Shown here: piece after piece, positions 33,733 through 42,005 of the stretch
Position numbering within the stretch: the first letter of the stretch is position 1
Layout of the letters: every line of letters starts with the position of its first letter
Assembly: GCA_029267335.1 (NCBI GenBank)
Contig: JAJUJC010000005.1
Location: forward strand, 124,001-188,000
Direction of reading: 5' to 3'
Length of the DNA stretch: 64,000 nucleotides
DNA from: Intestinibacillus massiliensis
Lineage (GTDB): Bacteria > Bacillota > Clostridia > Oscillospirales > Butyricicoccaceae
Notes under the pieces: model-generated
Seen by the model: the letters and a program-made list of their open reading frames with translations, nothing else
The model's database searches: none
Told to the model about the DNA's origin: nothing
Position numbers and translations under genes: made by a program

Positions 33733-34719
33733 TTACGCGAAGCCGTGCGGATGGGCGGCATGCCACTTCCACGCGGTGGACACGATGGTGTCAAGGTCAT
33801 CATACTGCGGCTTCCAGCCGAGCACGTCCTTCGCCTTGTCCGAGGACGCGATGAGCTGTGCGGGGTCGCCCGCGCGGCGCGGCACAATTTCCGCCGGAAT
33901 CGGGTGTCCGGTCACGCGGCGCGCACACTCGATGACTTCCTTGACCGTAAAGCCCACCCCGTTGCCGAGGTTAAAGACATCGCTTTCGCCACCTGCAAGC
34001 AGACGGTCGAGCGCGAGGATGTGCGCCTGTGCCAGATCGGTGACATGGATATAGTCGCGCACGCAGGTGCCGTCCTTGGTCGCGTAGTCATCCCCGAAAA
34101 TGCTGATTTTTGCGCGCTGACCGTTCGGAACCTGCAAAATCAGCGGCACAAGATGGGTCTCGGGGTCATGTGCCTCCCCAATCGAGCCGTCCGGATGCGC
34201 GCCGCAGGCGTTAAAGTAGCGCAGCGCGATATAGCGCAGCCCGTGTGCGGACGAAACCCAGCGCATCATCTTTTCCATCGACAGCTTGGTCTCTCCGTAG
34301 CAGTTGGTCGGCTCGGTGCGGTCGCTCTCGAGGATCGGCACGCGCTCGGGCTCGCCGTAGGTCGCGGCGGTCGAGGAAAAGACCAGCTTGTCGACCCCGT
34401 TTGCGATCATCGCTTGCAGAAGCGTGATCGTGCCGCCCAGATTGTTGTCATAATATTTGAGCGGGTCGTGCATGGACTCCCCCACCTGCGAGCACGCGGC
34501 GAAGTGGATGACACCCTCGATGTCCTCGCTCGCGAAAACGTGCTCAAGCGCGCTGCGGTTGCGGATATCGACCTCATAAAAACGCGCGAGCGGATGTATC
34601 GCCTTGCGGAATCCGGTTTGCAGATTATCGACCACGACAACGTCGCGGCCCGCGTCGATCAGCTCGCGCACCGTGTGCGAACCGATATAGCCCGCACCGC
34701 CAAGAACCAGAATAGACAT
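33733..34719 (-). CDS. galE: UDP-glucose 4-epimerase
   Basis: GalE interconverts UDP-galactose and UDP-glucose with bound NAD. The 328-residue short-chain dehydrogenase has the NAD motif GGAGYIGSH at its N-terminus, the catalytic Ser in FSSTAATYG, and the YxxxK pair in NCYGETKLSMEKMM. The YIHVTDLAQAHILAL segment and late GNGVGFTVKEVI are typical GalE. It is the middle gene of the gal operon, 13 bp after galK. Confidence 0.95.
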   Translation of the reverse strand: MSILVLGGAGYIGSHTVRELIDAGRDVVVVDNLQTGFRKAIHPLARFYEVDIRNRSALEHVFASEDIEGVIHFAACSQVGESMHDPLKYYDNNLGGTITLLQAMIANGVDKLVFSSTAATYGEPERVPILESDRTEPTNCYGETKLSMEKMMRWVSSAHGLRYIALRYFNACGAHPDGSIGEAHDPETHLVPLILQVPNGQRAKISIFGDDYATKDGTCVRDYIHVTDLAQAHILALDRLLAGGESDVFNLGNGVGFTVKEVIECARRVTGHPIPAEIVPRRAGDPAQLIASSDKAKDVLGWKPQYDDLDTIVSTAWKWHAAHPHGFA

Positions 34720-34732
34720 TTGGATCCTCCTT

Positions 34733-36013
34733 TTACATCGTCAGAAGCTGCACGCCGCCCTCGGGGCGGATGGACATGACATGGCACTTGCCCGCGCCGA
34801 GCACCGCTTCGGTGCGGCGGCGGAAGTCGTCGAGCCGCGCGAGCGGCACGATCGCCTGGATCGTGCCCGCGAAGCCGCCGCCGTGCACACGGAACGCGCC
34901 TTCGCCCGCAAGCGCACGCTCGGAGACCGCGAGTGCGACCGCGACCGCCTGCTCGCGCGGCGTCATGTGACACGATACGTTTTGCAGATACATGTACGAC
35001 GACTGTCCGGACTCCCGCATGAGCGCGAGGAAACGCGGGAAATCGTCCTGCCGCAGCGCTTCCGCCTCATCGGCGGCGCGGCGGTTTTCCGCGAAGAAAT
35101 GGATCGCGCGCAGCACCGCACGGTCACCGACGCGCGCGCGGATGCGTGGGATCGCGTCAAAGAACGCGTCCTCATCGACCTCGCGCAGCACCTCGTGCCC
35201 GAGCGCGGCCGCGACCGCACGCATCTCGGCCGGAATCGCAGCATATTCCTCGGTCAGGTCGGCGTGGCTCGCGCCCGACTCGAGAATGCACAGCGCATAA
35301 CCCTCGCGCGTGAGGTCGACCCCGATGCCCTCGACCACAGGCGCGGCGGGGTCGGCAAAGTCGATCGCGACGGCGCCGCCGACCGCGCACGCGGTCTGAT
35401 CCATCAGTCCGCACGGCTTGCCGAAGAACACGTTCTCGGCATACTGCCCGATCTGTGCGATGCGCACCGCGGAGATCTCCGCGCCGCAGAACAGATGGTT
35501 CATGATCGTGCCGAGCAGCACCTCATACGCCGCGGAGGACGACAGACCCGAGCCCGCGGGCACATCGGACACCATATATGCATCAAAGCCGCCGACCGGA
35601 TAGCCCAGTTCGCGGATGCGGCATGCGACACCGCGGATGAGCGCGGCGGAGGTGTTGCGCTCGCGCTCGACCGGCGCGGTACCGTCGAGCGCGACCTCGA
35701 GCGCGGGGTAGCCCTCCGAGCACACGCGAATGACATTCGTGCCGGTCGGCGCGGCGACCGCGAGCATATCGACGTTGACCGATGCTGCAAGCACGCGCCC
35801 GTGCTGGTGGTCGGTGTGGTTGCCGCCGAGTTCGGTGCGGCCGGGTGCGGAAAACACGCCCGCGCAGTCCGTGCGGCCAAATACTTCCTCCCACCGGTGC
35901 AGCACCGCTTCGATGCGTTCCTTCGCAGGCTGTGCCTGTCCGTACAGGCTTATCAGCCGTGCGTCCCATTTTCCCTCGCGCAGTCCGTCGCGCAGCATCT
36001 GTGTAGCAATCAT
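34733..36013 (-). CDS. galK: galactokinase
   Basis: GalK phosphorylates galactose with ATP. The 426-residue GHMP-family kinase has motif 1 GRTELGGNHTDHQHGRVLA (sugar binding), motif 2 VPAGSGLSSSAAYE (ATP loop) and motif 3 near the end (FRVHGGGFAGTIQAIV). It starts the operon; AAGGAG lies 9 nt before the ATG. A good promoter and a palindrome lie immediately upstream, separate from the LacI gene. Confidence 0.95.
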   Translation of the reverse strand: MIATQMLRDGLREGKWDARLISLYGQAQPAKERIEAVLHRWEEVFGRTDCAGVFSAPGRTELGGNHTDHQHGRVLAASVNVDMLAVAAPTGTNVIRVCSEGYPALEVALDGTAPVERERNTSAALIRGVACRIRELGYPVGGFDAYMVSDVPAGSGLSSSAAYEVLLGTIMNHLFCGAEISAVRIAQIGQYAENVFFGKPCGLMDQTACAVGGAVAIDFADPAAPVVEGIGVDLTREGYALCILESGASHADLTEEYAAIPAEMRAVAAALGHEVLREVDEDAFFDAIPRIRARVGDRAVLRAIHFFAENRRAADEAEALRQDDFPRFLALMRESGQSSYMYLQNVSCHMTPREQAVAVALAVSERALAGEGAFRVHGGGFAGTIQAIVPLARLDDFRRRTEAVLGAGKCHVMSIRPEGGVQLLTM

Positions 36014-36043
36014 GTGGTCACGCTCCTTTTTCTGATTGTCTAC

Positions 36044-36072
36044 AGTCTACTCTATCCGCATAAAAAACGCAA
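36044..36072 (-). promoter_or_regulatory. promoter of galKET
   Basis: Read on the minus strand, TTGCGT (36067-36072) and TAGACT (36044-36049) are 17 bp apart, about 30 bp before galK. Confidence 0.6.
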
Positions 36073-36075
36073 TCG

Positions 36076-36092
36076 TATTTTTACTAAAAATA
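36076..36092. promoter_or_regulatory. candidate GalR-type operator upstream of galK
   Basis: TATTTTTACTAAAAATA is a 17-bp palindrome with only the centre unpaired. It ends 3 bp before the -35 box of the gal promoter. A-T rich palindromes with a TTTTA-x-TAAAA form suit LacI/GalR proteins of Firmicutes. A related AATTTTCGTAAAATT lies at 37374-37388, upstream of mglB. Confidence 0.5.
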
Positions 36093-36105
36093 TTTTTTCA
36101 TCGTT

Positions 36106-37164
36106 TTACCCGTTTTGCATTTCGCTCTTTATGCAATCCGCCGGAGGCGCCACACTGTCGCGCAGCACGAGCGAGGGCGGAATGACGACCTTTTGGGGCA
36201 AAATACGCTGCTCCCTTCCGCGTGCGGGCGCACGCTCAGTGACAAGGCGCACCGCAGTCGCGCACATCTCGCGCAGATGGGTGGAGACCGAGGTCAGCGG
36301 CGGCTCGATGAGCTCGGACAGCGGCGTGTCATTGAAGGAAATGATGGACACGTCCTCGGGCACGCGCAGGCCGCTTTCGCGCAGCGCGCGCACCGCGCCG
36401 ATCGCGTTTTCCTCGTTCGCGGTCAGATAAGCGGTGGGCAGCGGCGCACCCTTTTGGATGTGCGCGCGCAGCCGCGCGGCGGTCGCCCCCGCGTTCATGG
36501 GCGCGGTCAACAGATACTGCGCATCATACGACCCGCGCTGCCGCATATAGCGGATAAACAGCGTGCGCCGCAGCTCGGGCGCGGGCTGCTTCCAGTCGTC
36601 CAGCTTTTCCTCCGGACCGATAAAGCCGATGCGCGTATGCCCGATCGCAAAGAGATGCGACAGCGCGGTCTCGATGCCCAATCGGAAGTTGATGACGACC
36701 GAGTCACTATGCAGTTCATCCGGCGAGGAGTCGAGGAATACGACGTTGTCGCTCCGTTCGCGCAGCGACGCAATCTGCCCTCGTGTGAAAATACCGATCG
36801 CGATGACGCCGTCGAGTGTCGTTTCCTCGGGATAGGCAAAGCCGTGCTCGGTCTGGTGCAGCGGACAGACCTCGATCTTGCGCGCGGTACACTCCTCGCC
36901 GACGAAGCTCTTTAAATAAAGATAATACGGATCGTCGAGCTGCTCGACCGGCGAAAGCATCTCGGCAAGCCCGATGCGCAGCGTACATTTGAGCGAGCGT
37001 CCCTTCCGGCTCTTGGTCGCGGCATAGTTGAGCTTGCCGGCTGCCTCGAGCACGCGCGCACGCGTGCCCTCACTGACGCTCATGGTCGGGTCGTTATTTA
37101 AAATACGCGAGATTGCTGCCGCCGACACCCCTGTGTATGCGGCGAGTTCCTTGAGCGTTGCCAT
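36106..37164 (-). CDS. LacI/GalR-family transcriptional regulator
   Basis: A 352-residue regulator. The LacI helix-turn-helix is at the very start (MATLKELAAYTGVSAAAISRILNND), followed by the hinge and a periplasmic-binding-protein-like sensor domain (about 65-335) with GVIAIGIF, HLFAIGHTRIGFIGPEE and VSIISFNDTPLSELIEPPLTSV. The start at 37164 puts the HTH at residue 1-25 as usual; the frame extends upstream without support. It lies between galKET and the divergent mglBAC, so galactose or a derivative is the probable ligand. GalR is a fair name, but I leave the symbol open. Confidence 0.88.
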   Translation of the reverse strand: MATLKELAAYTGVSAAAISRILNNDPTMSVSEGTRARVLEAAGKLNYAATKSRKGRSLKCTLRIGLAEMLSPVEQLDDPYYLYLKSFVGEECTARKIEVCPLHQTEHGFAYPEETTLDGVIAIGIFTRGQIASLRERSDNVVFLDSSPDELHSDSVVINFRLGIETALSHLFAIGHTRIGFIGPEEKLDDWKQPAPELRRTLFIRYMRQRGSYDAQYLLTAPMNAGATAARLRAHIQKGAPLPTAYLTANEENAIGAVRALRESGLRVPEDVSIISFNDTPLSELIEPPLTSVSTHLREMCATAVRLVTERAPARGREQRILPQKVVIPPSLVLRDSVAPPADCIKSEMQNG

Positions 37165-37470
37165 ATGTCTCCATCCTTTGCCTGTTGTGAAATCTATCAA
37201 ATTCTTGTTGTAATTTGCGCTTTCTGTTGTTATCATACCGCGCTTTTCTTCTGCTTGCAAGCACTGCTTTGCCATGTTTTTGTGCATTCCATCCAATTCA
37301 AGTTTGTTTTATCCGGTAAAAACAAACAATGTACCCGAAAAATCTCAAGGAAGAGAGTAAAAATTTATAGAGTAATTTTCGTAAAATTAAATTATCATGA
37401 TAACAACAACAAGGGAGTCGACCCGAGGGGGGCGCTTCTCACACACGGGACATACTAGGAGGAGAATTAC
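37165..37470. promoter_or_regulatory. divergent regulatory region between lacI-type gene and mglBAC
   Basis: This 306-bp region holds an exact inverted pair TGTTGTTATCAT (37225-37236) and ATGATAACAACA (37397-37408), the perfect palindrome TTATCATGATAA (37392-37403), and AATTTTCGTAAAATT (37374-37388). The first site is near the regulator start and the others are upstream of mglB, which suits looping or independent binding of one repressor. I could not settle the -35/-10 boxes in the AT-rich stretch 37350-37390. Confidence 0.55.
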
Positions 37471-38577
37471 ATGAGCAAGAACAAGGTACTCGCACTGACA
37501 CTGGCTGGCTGCATGGTAACTTCTGTACTGGCAGGCTGCGGCGCTGCAAAGGACGCGACCAAGGATGCCGCGCCCGCAACCGACGCAAAGACCGACTCCG
37601 CCGCGGGGGCTTCGGCTGCTGCCGATTATTCCAAGGTTTCCATCGGCGCTTGCATCTACAAGTTTGACGATACCTTTATGACGAACGTCCGCAAGGCGAT
37701 GAGCGACACCTCTAGCGAGCTCGGCTCGTCCATCGACCTGCAGGACTCCCAGAACAAGCAGCCGACCCAGAACGATCAGGTCGACACCTTCATCACCAAG
37801 GGCGTAAACGCGCTAGCGATCAACGCAGTTGACCGTACCGCAGCGGCTCCGCTCGTTGAGAAGGCAAAGGCGGAGAGCCTGCCGATCGTATTCTTCAACC
37901 GTGAGCCGGAAGCAGACGTCATGCAGTCTTACGACAAGATCTGGTACGTCGGCGCGAAGGCGGAAGAGTCCGGAACGATGTCCGGCGAGATCATCGCAGA
38001 CTACTGGAAGGCTCATCCGGAAGCAGACCGCAACAAGGACGGCAAGCTGCAGTATCTGATGGTCACCGGCGAGCCGGGTCATCAGGATGCTACGCTGCGT
38101 ACGGAGTATTCGGTCAAGGCGATCGAAGCTGCCGGCATCGCAGTCGACAAGCTCGGTGAAGACACCGCTTACTGGGATAAGGTCAAGGCGACCGACCTTG
38201 TCACCTCGCTGCTCGCTGCAAAGGGCGTAGAGAATGTTGAAGCCATCCTGTGCAACAACGATGACATGGCACTCGGCGCGATCGAAGCACTTAAGGCTGC
38301 GGGCTACAACAAGGGCGACGCTGCGAAGTTCACCCCTGTCGTCGGCGTTGACGCGACCGACGCTGCGCTGCAGGCAATGAGCGAAGGCTCGCTGCTCGGC
38401 ACCGTTCTGAACGACGCAGTCAACCAGGGCGCTGCAACCGTTAAGATCGCGGCTGCCGCTGCTGCCGGCCAGGAGATCAACAAGGACACCATCGGCTATG
38501 AAGTAACCGACGGCAAGTATGTCTGGATCCCCTACGTCAAGGTCACTGCTGACAACTACAAGGATTATATGAAATAA
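37471..38577 (+). CDS. mglB: galactose/glucose ABC importer, substrate-binding lipoprotein
   Basis: A 368-residue lipoprotein with lipobox LAGC (Cys 22), a short Ala/Asp linker and the two-lobed sugar-binding fold. It keeps the MglB-type features: the NREPEADVM sugar-contact segment, the calcium loop DRNKDGKLQYLMV with EPGHQDA, and CNNDDMALGAIEALK. It should deliver galactose or glucose to MglAC. AGGAGG precedes the ATG. Two hairpins follow the gene, as often seen where the binding protein is made in excess of the transporter. Confidence 0.93.
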   Translation: MSKNKVLALTLAGCMVTSVLAGCGAAKDATKDAAPATDAKTDSAAGASAAADYSKVSIGACIYKFDDTFMTNVRKAMSDTSSELGSSIDLQDSQNKQPTQNDQVDTFITKGVNALAINAVDRTAAAPLVEKAKAESLPIVFFNREPEADVMQSYDKIWYVGAKAEESGTMSGEIIADYWKAHPEADRNKDGKLQYLMVTGEPGHQDATLRTEYSVKAIEAAGIAVDKLGEDTAYWDKVKATDLVTSLLAAKGVENVEAILCNNDDMALGAIEALKAAGYNKGDAAKFTPVVGVDATDAALQAMSEGSLLGTVLNDAVNQGAATVKIAAAAAAGQEINKDTIGYEVTDGKYVWIPYVKVTADNYKDYMK

Positions 38578-38585
38578 GTGACCCC

Positions 38586-38643
38586 CATCCCCGCGGGGAT
38601 GCATGCGGGCGATGGAACGGGAGTCAATGCACTCCCGTTCCAT
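38586..38643 (+). other. two intercistronic hairpins between mglB and mglA
   Basis: CATCCCCGCGGGGATG (38586-38601) is a perfect palindrome. ATGGAACGGGAGT (38612-38624) is the exact inverse of 38631-38643. There is no strong T-tract. They probably protect the mglB message or act as a leaky attenuator before mglA. Confidence 0.65.
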
Positions 38644-38675
38644 TTGTCCCGACCTTCACAACAAGGAGGAAAGCT

Positions 38676-40172
38676 ATGGGAGAATATATTCTCGAGATGA
38701 ACGGCATCTGCAAGTATTTTCCGGGCGTGAAAGCGCTGGAGAACGTGCAGCTTCGCGTGCGTCCTGGCACGGTGCACGCACTTATGGGGGAAAACGGCGC
38801 AGGCAAGTCGACGCTGATGAAGTGCCTGTTCGGAATCTATCAGGAAAATGCCGGAGAGATCATCTTCGACGGTGAAAAACGCAATATCACCAGCTCTAAA
38901 ATGGCACTGGATCTGGGCATCTCGATGATTCATCAGGAATTGCACCCGATTCGGTTCCGCCCGGTCATGGAAAATATCTGGCTCGGCCGCTTCCCCAAAA
39001 GCGGCATCGCCGTCAGTCATAAAAAAATGTACGAGCAGACGCGCAAGCTGTTCCAGCAGCTCGACCTCGACATCGATCCTGCCGCGCTCGCGGGCACGCT
39101 GTCTGCGTCGACCCTTCAGCTTGTCGAAATTGCAAAGGCGGTCAGCTACGATTCCAAGATCATCATCATGGACGAGCCGACTTCCTCGCTGACGGAGGAC
39201 GAAGTCGACCGTCTCTTCCGCATCATCAACCAGCTGCGCAGCGAAGGCCGCGCGATCATCTACATTTCGCACAAGATGGAAGAGATCCTCAAGATCTCCG
39301 ACGAAGTCACGATCATGCGTGACGGTACTTATGTCGGCACCTGGCCCTCCAAGGAGCTGACGACCGACCTCATCATCAGCCGTATGGTCGGTCGTGAACT
39401 GACCAACCGTTTCCCGCCCAAGACCTACGAAACGAGCGATGAGACCATCCTCGAGGTCAAGGGACTGACGGCGAGTGCGCCGCGCTCCTTCCGCGATGTG
39501 TCGTTCACGCTGCGCCGCGGCGAGATCCTGGGCATCGGCGGTCTGGTCGGCGCACAGCGCACCGAGCTTGTCGAAGCGATCTTCGGTCTGCGCGGCATTG
39601 CGTCGGGCGAAATGACCATCAACGGTCAGCCCTATCGCGCAAAGAACGTTGCGGATGCAAAAAACCACAAGATCGCGCTGCTCACCGAGGAGCGCCGTGC
39701 AACCGGTATCTTCGGCTGTCTGTCCATCCTCGACAACACGGTCATCGCCGCACAAAAGACCTTTGCACACGGCGGCGTGCTCGATGACAAGGCGCGTATG
39801 AAGGCTGCAAGCGAATCCAACGCGCAGCTTCGCACCAAAACGCCGTCCATGGCAGAGCTCATACAGAACCTGTCGGGCGGCAACCAGCAAAAGGTGCTGC
39901 TCGCCCGCTGGCTGCTGACCGAGCCGGACATCCTCATCCTCGACGAACCCACGCGCGGCATCGACGTCGGCGCGAAATACGAAATCTATACCATCATGCA
40001 GTCTCTCGCCGCGCAGGGCAAGGCGATCATCATGATCTCCTCCGAAATGCCCGAGCTGCTCGGCATGAGCGACCGCGTCATGGTCATGTGCGCAGGCCGT
40101 CAGTCCGGCATTCTGAACAAAGAGGACGCCGACCAGCTTGAGGTCATGCGTCTGGCGACACAATTCATGTAA
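38676..40172 (+). CDS. mglA: galactose/glucose ABC importer, ATP-binding protein
   Basis: A 498-residue double ABC ATPase. The first cassette has Walker [10 protein letters not shown], a diverged signature ([15 protein letters not shown]) and Walker [12 protein letters not shown]. The second has a degenerate P-loop ([11 protein letters not shown]), signature [14 protein letters not shown] and Walker [13 protein letters not shown]. This is the standard layout of the CUT2/MglA-RbsA family. It powers uptake through MglC; the stop is 17 bp from the mglC start. Confidence 0.95.
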   Translation: MGEYILEMNGICKYFPGVKALENVQLRVRPGTVHALMGENGAGKSTLMKCLFGIYQENAGEIIFDGEKRNITSSKMALDLGISMIHQELHPIRFRPVMENIWLGRFPKSGIAVSHKKMYEQTRKLFQQLDLDIDPAALAGTLSASTLQLVEIAKAVSYDSKIIIMDEPTSSLTEDEVDRLFRIINQLRSEGRAIIYISHKMEEILKISDEVTIMRDGTYVGTWPSKELTTDLIISRMVGRELTNRFPPKTYETSDETILEVKGLTASAPRSFRDVSFTLRRGEILGIGGLVGAQRTELVEAIFGLRGIASGEMTINGQPYRAKNVADAKNHKIALLTEERRATGIFGCLSILDNTVIAAQKTFAHGGVLDDKARMKAASESNAQLRTKTPSMAELIQNLSGGNQQKVLLARWLLTEPDILILDEPTRGIDVGAKYEIYTIMQSLAAQGKAIIMISSEMPELLGMSDRVMVMCAGRQSGILNKEDADQLEVMRLATQFM

Positions 40173-40189
40173 CATTGGGGGGTCTCTAT

Positions 40190-41461
40190 ATGACAAAAGA
40201 CAAAGAAAGAGATATTTCCTGCAAAAAATACTATATGCAGCGCATCATCATCGGTGCTATAGTACTTATTGCCGGTATTCTTCTCAACTTTGCGGAGAGT
40301 GCCGCCGATCTCACCAAGGTGCTGTTTGACCTTCCGTGGTTCATCGGCATCATCGGCGTTGCATTTCTCGGCATCGGTTTCGCAGGATTTAGAAAAAGCC
40401 GTCCGGAGGACGTCATCCACCTCAGCCCGCAGCGCACGCACGATTTTCTGCTCAATAATGCGATCATCCTCGCGCTCGCGGTTCTGGTCGTTATCATCTG
40501 CTTCAAGGAGCACTCCTTCATGCAGATCAAGGTCCTCAAGGACATTCTCGCGCAGGCATCCCCGCGTGTCATCATCGCACTCGGCGTGTGCTTTACCCTG
40601 CTGATCGCAGGTACCGACCTTTCCGCAGGCCGTATGGTCGGTCTGTCAGCGGTCATTTCGGCGTCCATGATGCAGACCGCGGAATATGCAAACCGCTTCT
40701 TCCCCGATCTGCCGCAGATCACGCCCCTGATCCCGATCATCCTCGGCATCATCGCGTGTATCCTCTTCGGTGCGCTCAACGGTTTCCTTGTCGCACGGTT
40801 CGATATGCATCCGTTCGTCGCAACCCTGGCAACGCAGGTCATGATCTACGGCGCATGCTCGCTCTACTTCGACATGCCGCCCAACAACTCGCAGCCGATC
40901 GGCGGCATCCGCCCCGACTTCGCGCTCATCGGTCAGAAGCGTCTGCTCCAGTGGGACTGGTTCAAGGATCTGCCCATCATCGGCAAGCTGTTCGCGAACA
41001 TTTCGGTGCTGATCCCGATCGCGATCGTCTTTATCATCGTCATCTGGTTCGTGCTCAATAAGACGGTTTTCGGCAAGAACGTTTACGCCATCGGCGGCAA
41101 CCGCGAGGCGGCAGTCGTTTCCGGCATCAACGTTTTTGCGACCATCATGGGCATCTTCATTCTGGCTTCCGCGCTGTACGGCGTTGGCGGCGTGCTCGAA
41201 GCAGCGCGTACCGCAGGCGCAACGAACAACTACGGCGTAGGCTACGAGCTTGACGCGATCGCAGCGTGCGTCGTCGGCGGCGTATCGCTCAACGGCGGCG
41301 TCGGCAAGGTCTCCGGTATCCTGTCCGGCGTGCTGATCTTCCAGGTCATTCAGTACGGTCTGCAGTTCATCGGCATCTCCCCGATGTGGCAGCAGATCAT
41401 CAAGGGCATCATCATCGCAGTCGCAGTTGCGATCGACATGTCGAAGTACCGCAAAAAGTAA
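40190..41461 (+). CDS. mglC: galactose/glucose ABC importer, permease
   Basis: A 423-residue membrane permease of the CUT2 family with about ten helices. Typical segments are VIIALGVCFTLLIAGTDLSAGRMVGLSAVI, FGALNGFLVARFDMHPFVATLATQ and NVYAIGGNREAAVVSGINV. It is longer than E. coli MglC because of an N-terminal extension and a linker after helix 2. I chose ATG 40190, with GGGGGGT 6 nt before it; the frame also allows an upstream TTG. It completes mglBAC and is followed by a strong terminator. Confidence 0.93.
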   Translation: MTKDKERDISCKKYYMQRIIIGAIVLIAGILLNFAESAADLTKVLFDLPWFIGIIGVAFLGIGFAGFRKSRPEDVIHLSPQRTHDFLLNNAIILALAVLVVIICFKEHSFMQIKVLKDILAQASPRVIIALGVCFTLLIAGTDLSAGRMVGLSAVISASMMQTAEYANRFFPDLPQITPLIPIILGIIACILFGALNGFLVARFDMHPFVATLATQVMIYGACSLYFDMPPNNSQPIGGIRPDFALIGQKRLLQWDWFKDLPIIGKLFANISVLIPIAIVFIIVIWFVLNKTVFGKNVYAIGGNREAAVVSGINVFATIMGIFILASALYGVGGVLEAARTAGATNNYGVGYELDAIAACVVGGVSLNGGVGKVSGILSGVLIFQVIQYGLQFIGISPMWQQIIKGIIIAVAVAIDMSKYRKK

Positions 41462-41497
41462 GCACACATCATTTCTCTCTTTCTCCATTTTTTCACG

Positions 41498-41530
41498 AAA
41501 AAGGCGTACCGTTTCCGGTACGCCTTTTTT
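41498..41530 (+). terminator. intrinsic terminator after mglC
   Basis: AAAAAGGCGTACCG pairs with CGGTACGCCTTTTTT around TTTC. Confidence 0.92.
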
Positions 41531-41572
41531 GCATGCGTTTGATGTGCGCACGATTTAAGGCCTGAGCCGCAT

Positions 41573-41890
41573 TTAATACTCCAAAATGCCCGCTCTACGC
41601 TGGACGGGATCTTGGCAGCACAGCTTGGCTTCGCGCCGTCGCAGAGGATACCTGACACGATCACAAGCGAGTTGACTCGCGTATGGCTGATCGCCTCGTA
41701 TTCCGCGCCGTGCAGATAAGCGATGCCGCAACCCGCGGCACAGACCGCGCTGACCACGCCACAGTAAGCACTCAGTCCGCTCATGCCGACGTCGGCCAAG
41801 GTTTTGCTTTCCAAGACCATGCAGCACGCAACGCCGGAGTTGCAAAAAGCGCTGCGTATCTCCACGCCTGATGGGGCTGCACAATATGCT
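41573..41890 (-). pseudogene. remnant of a CyuA/YhaM-type L-cysteine desulfidase gene
   Basis: An open minus-strand stretch encodes about 105 residues that match the C-terminal part of the CyuA/YhaM (UPF0597, serine dehydratase-alpha-like) family: GLSAYCGVVSAVCAAGCGIAYLHG, then the hallmark GILCDGAKPSCAAKI. The full enzyme is about 430 residues; the N-terminal two thirds and the true C-terminus are missing, and the frame runs on into non-homologous sequence beyond about 41573. No start with a Shine-Dalgarno site fits. It lies between two convergent galactose operons, so it is probably left over from a deletion. Confidence 0.7.
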
Positions 41891-41943
41891 GACCGTCTTA
41901 TAGCCGGTGTGCGGTTATAAGGATTTCCTCGCATTTTTTTGCA

Positions 41944-41990
41944 CAAAAGCGCGCCTTTTTGTGATATGATCGGAAAAAGACGCGCTTTTT
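41944..41990 (-). terminator. terminator of the galactose-sensing operon
   Basis: AAAAGCGCG plus CTTTTT pair with AAAAAG plus CGCGCTTTT, with A- and T-runs at both ends. It follows the stop at 42006 on the minus strand. Confidence 0.75.
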
Positions 41991-42005
41991 ATGTATTTTA
42001 CGGTT

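Noticed and set aside
41350-41946. 198-codon minus-strand frame as an intact gene
   Set aside because: Only the middle 105 codons resemble a known family; the rest runs over the mglC terminator and the 3' end of mglC.
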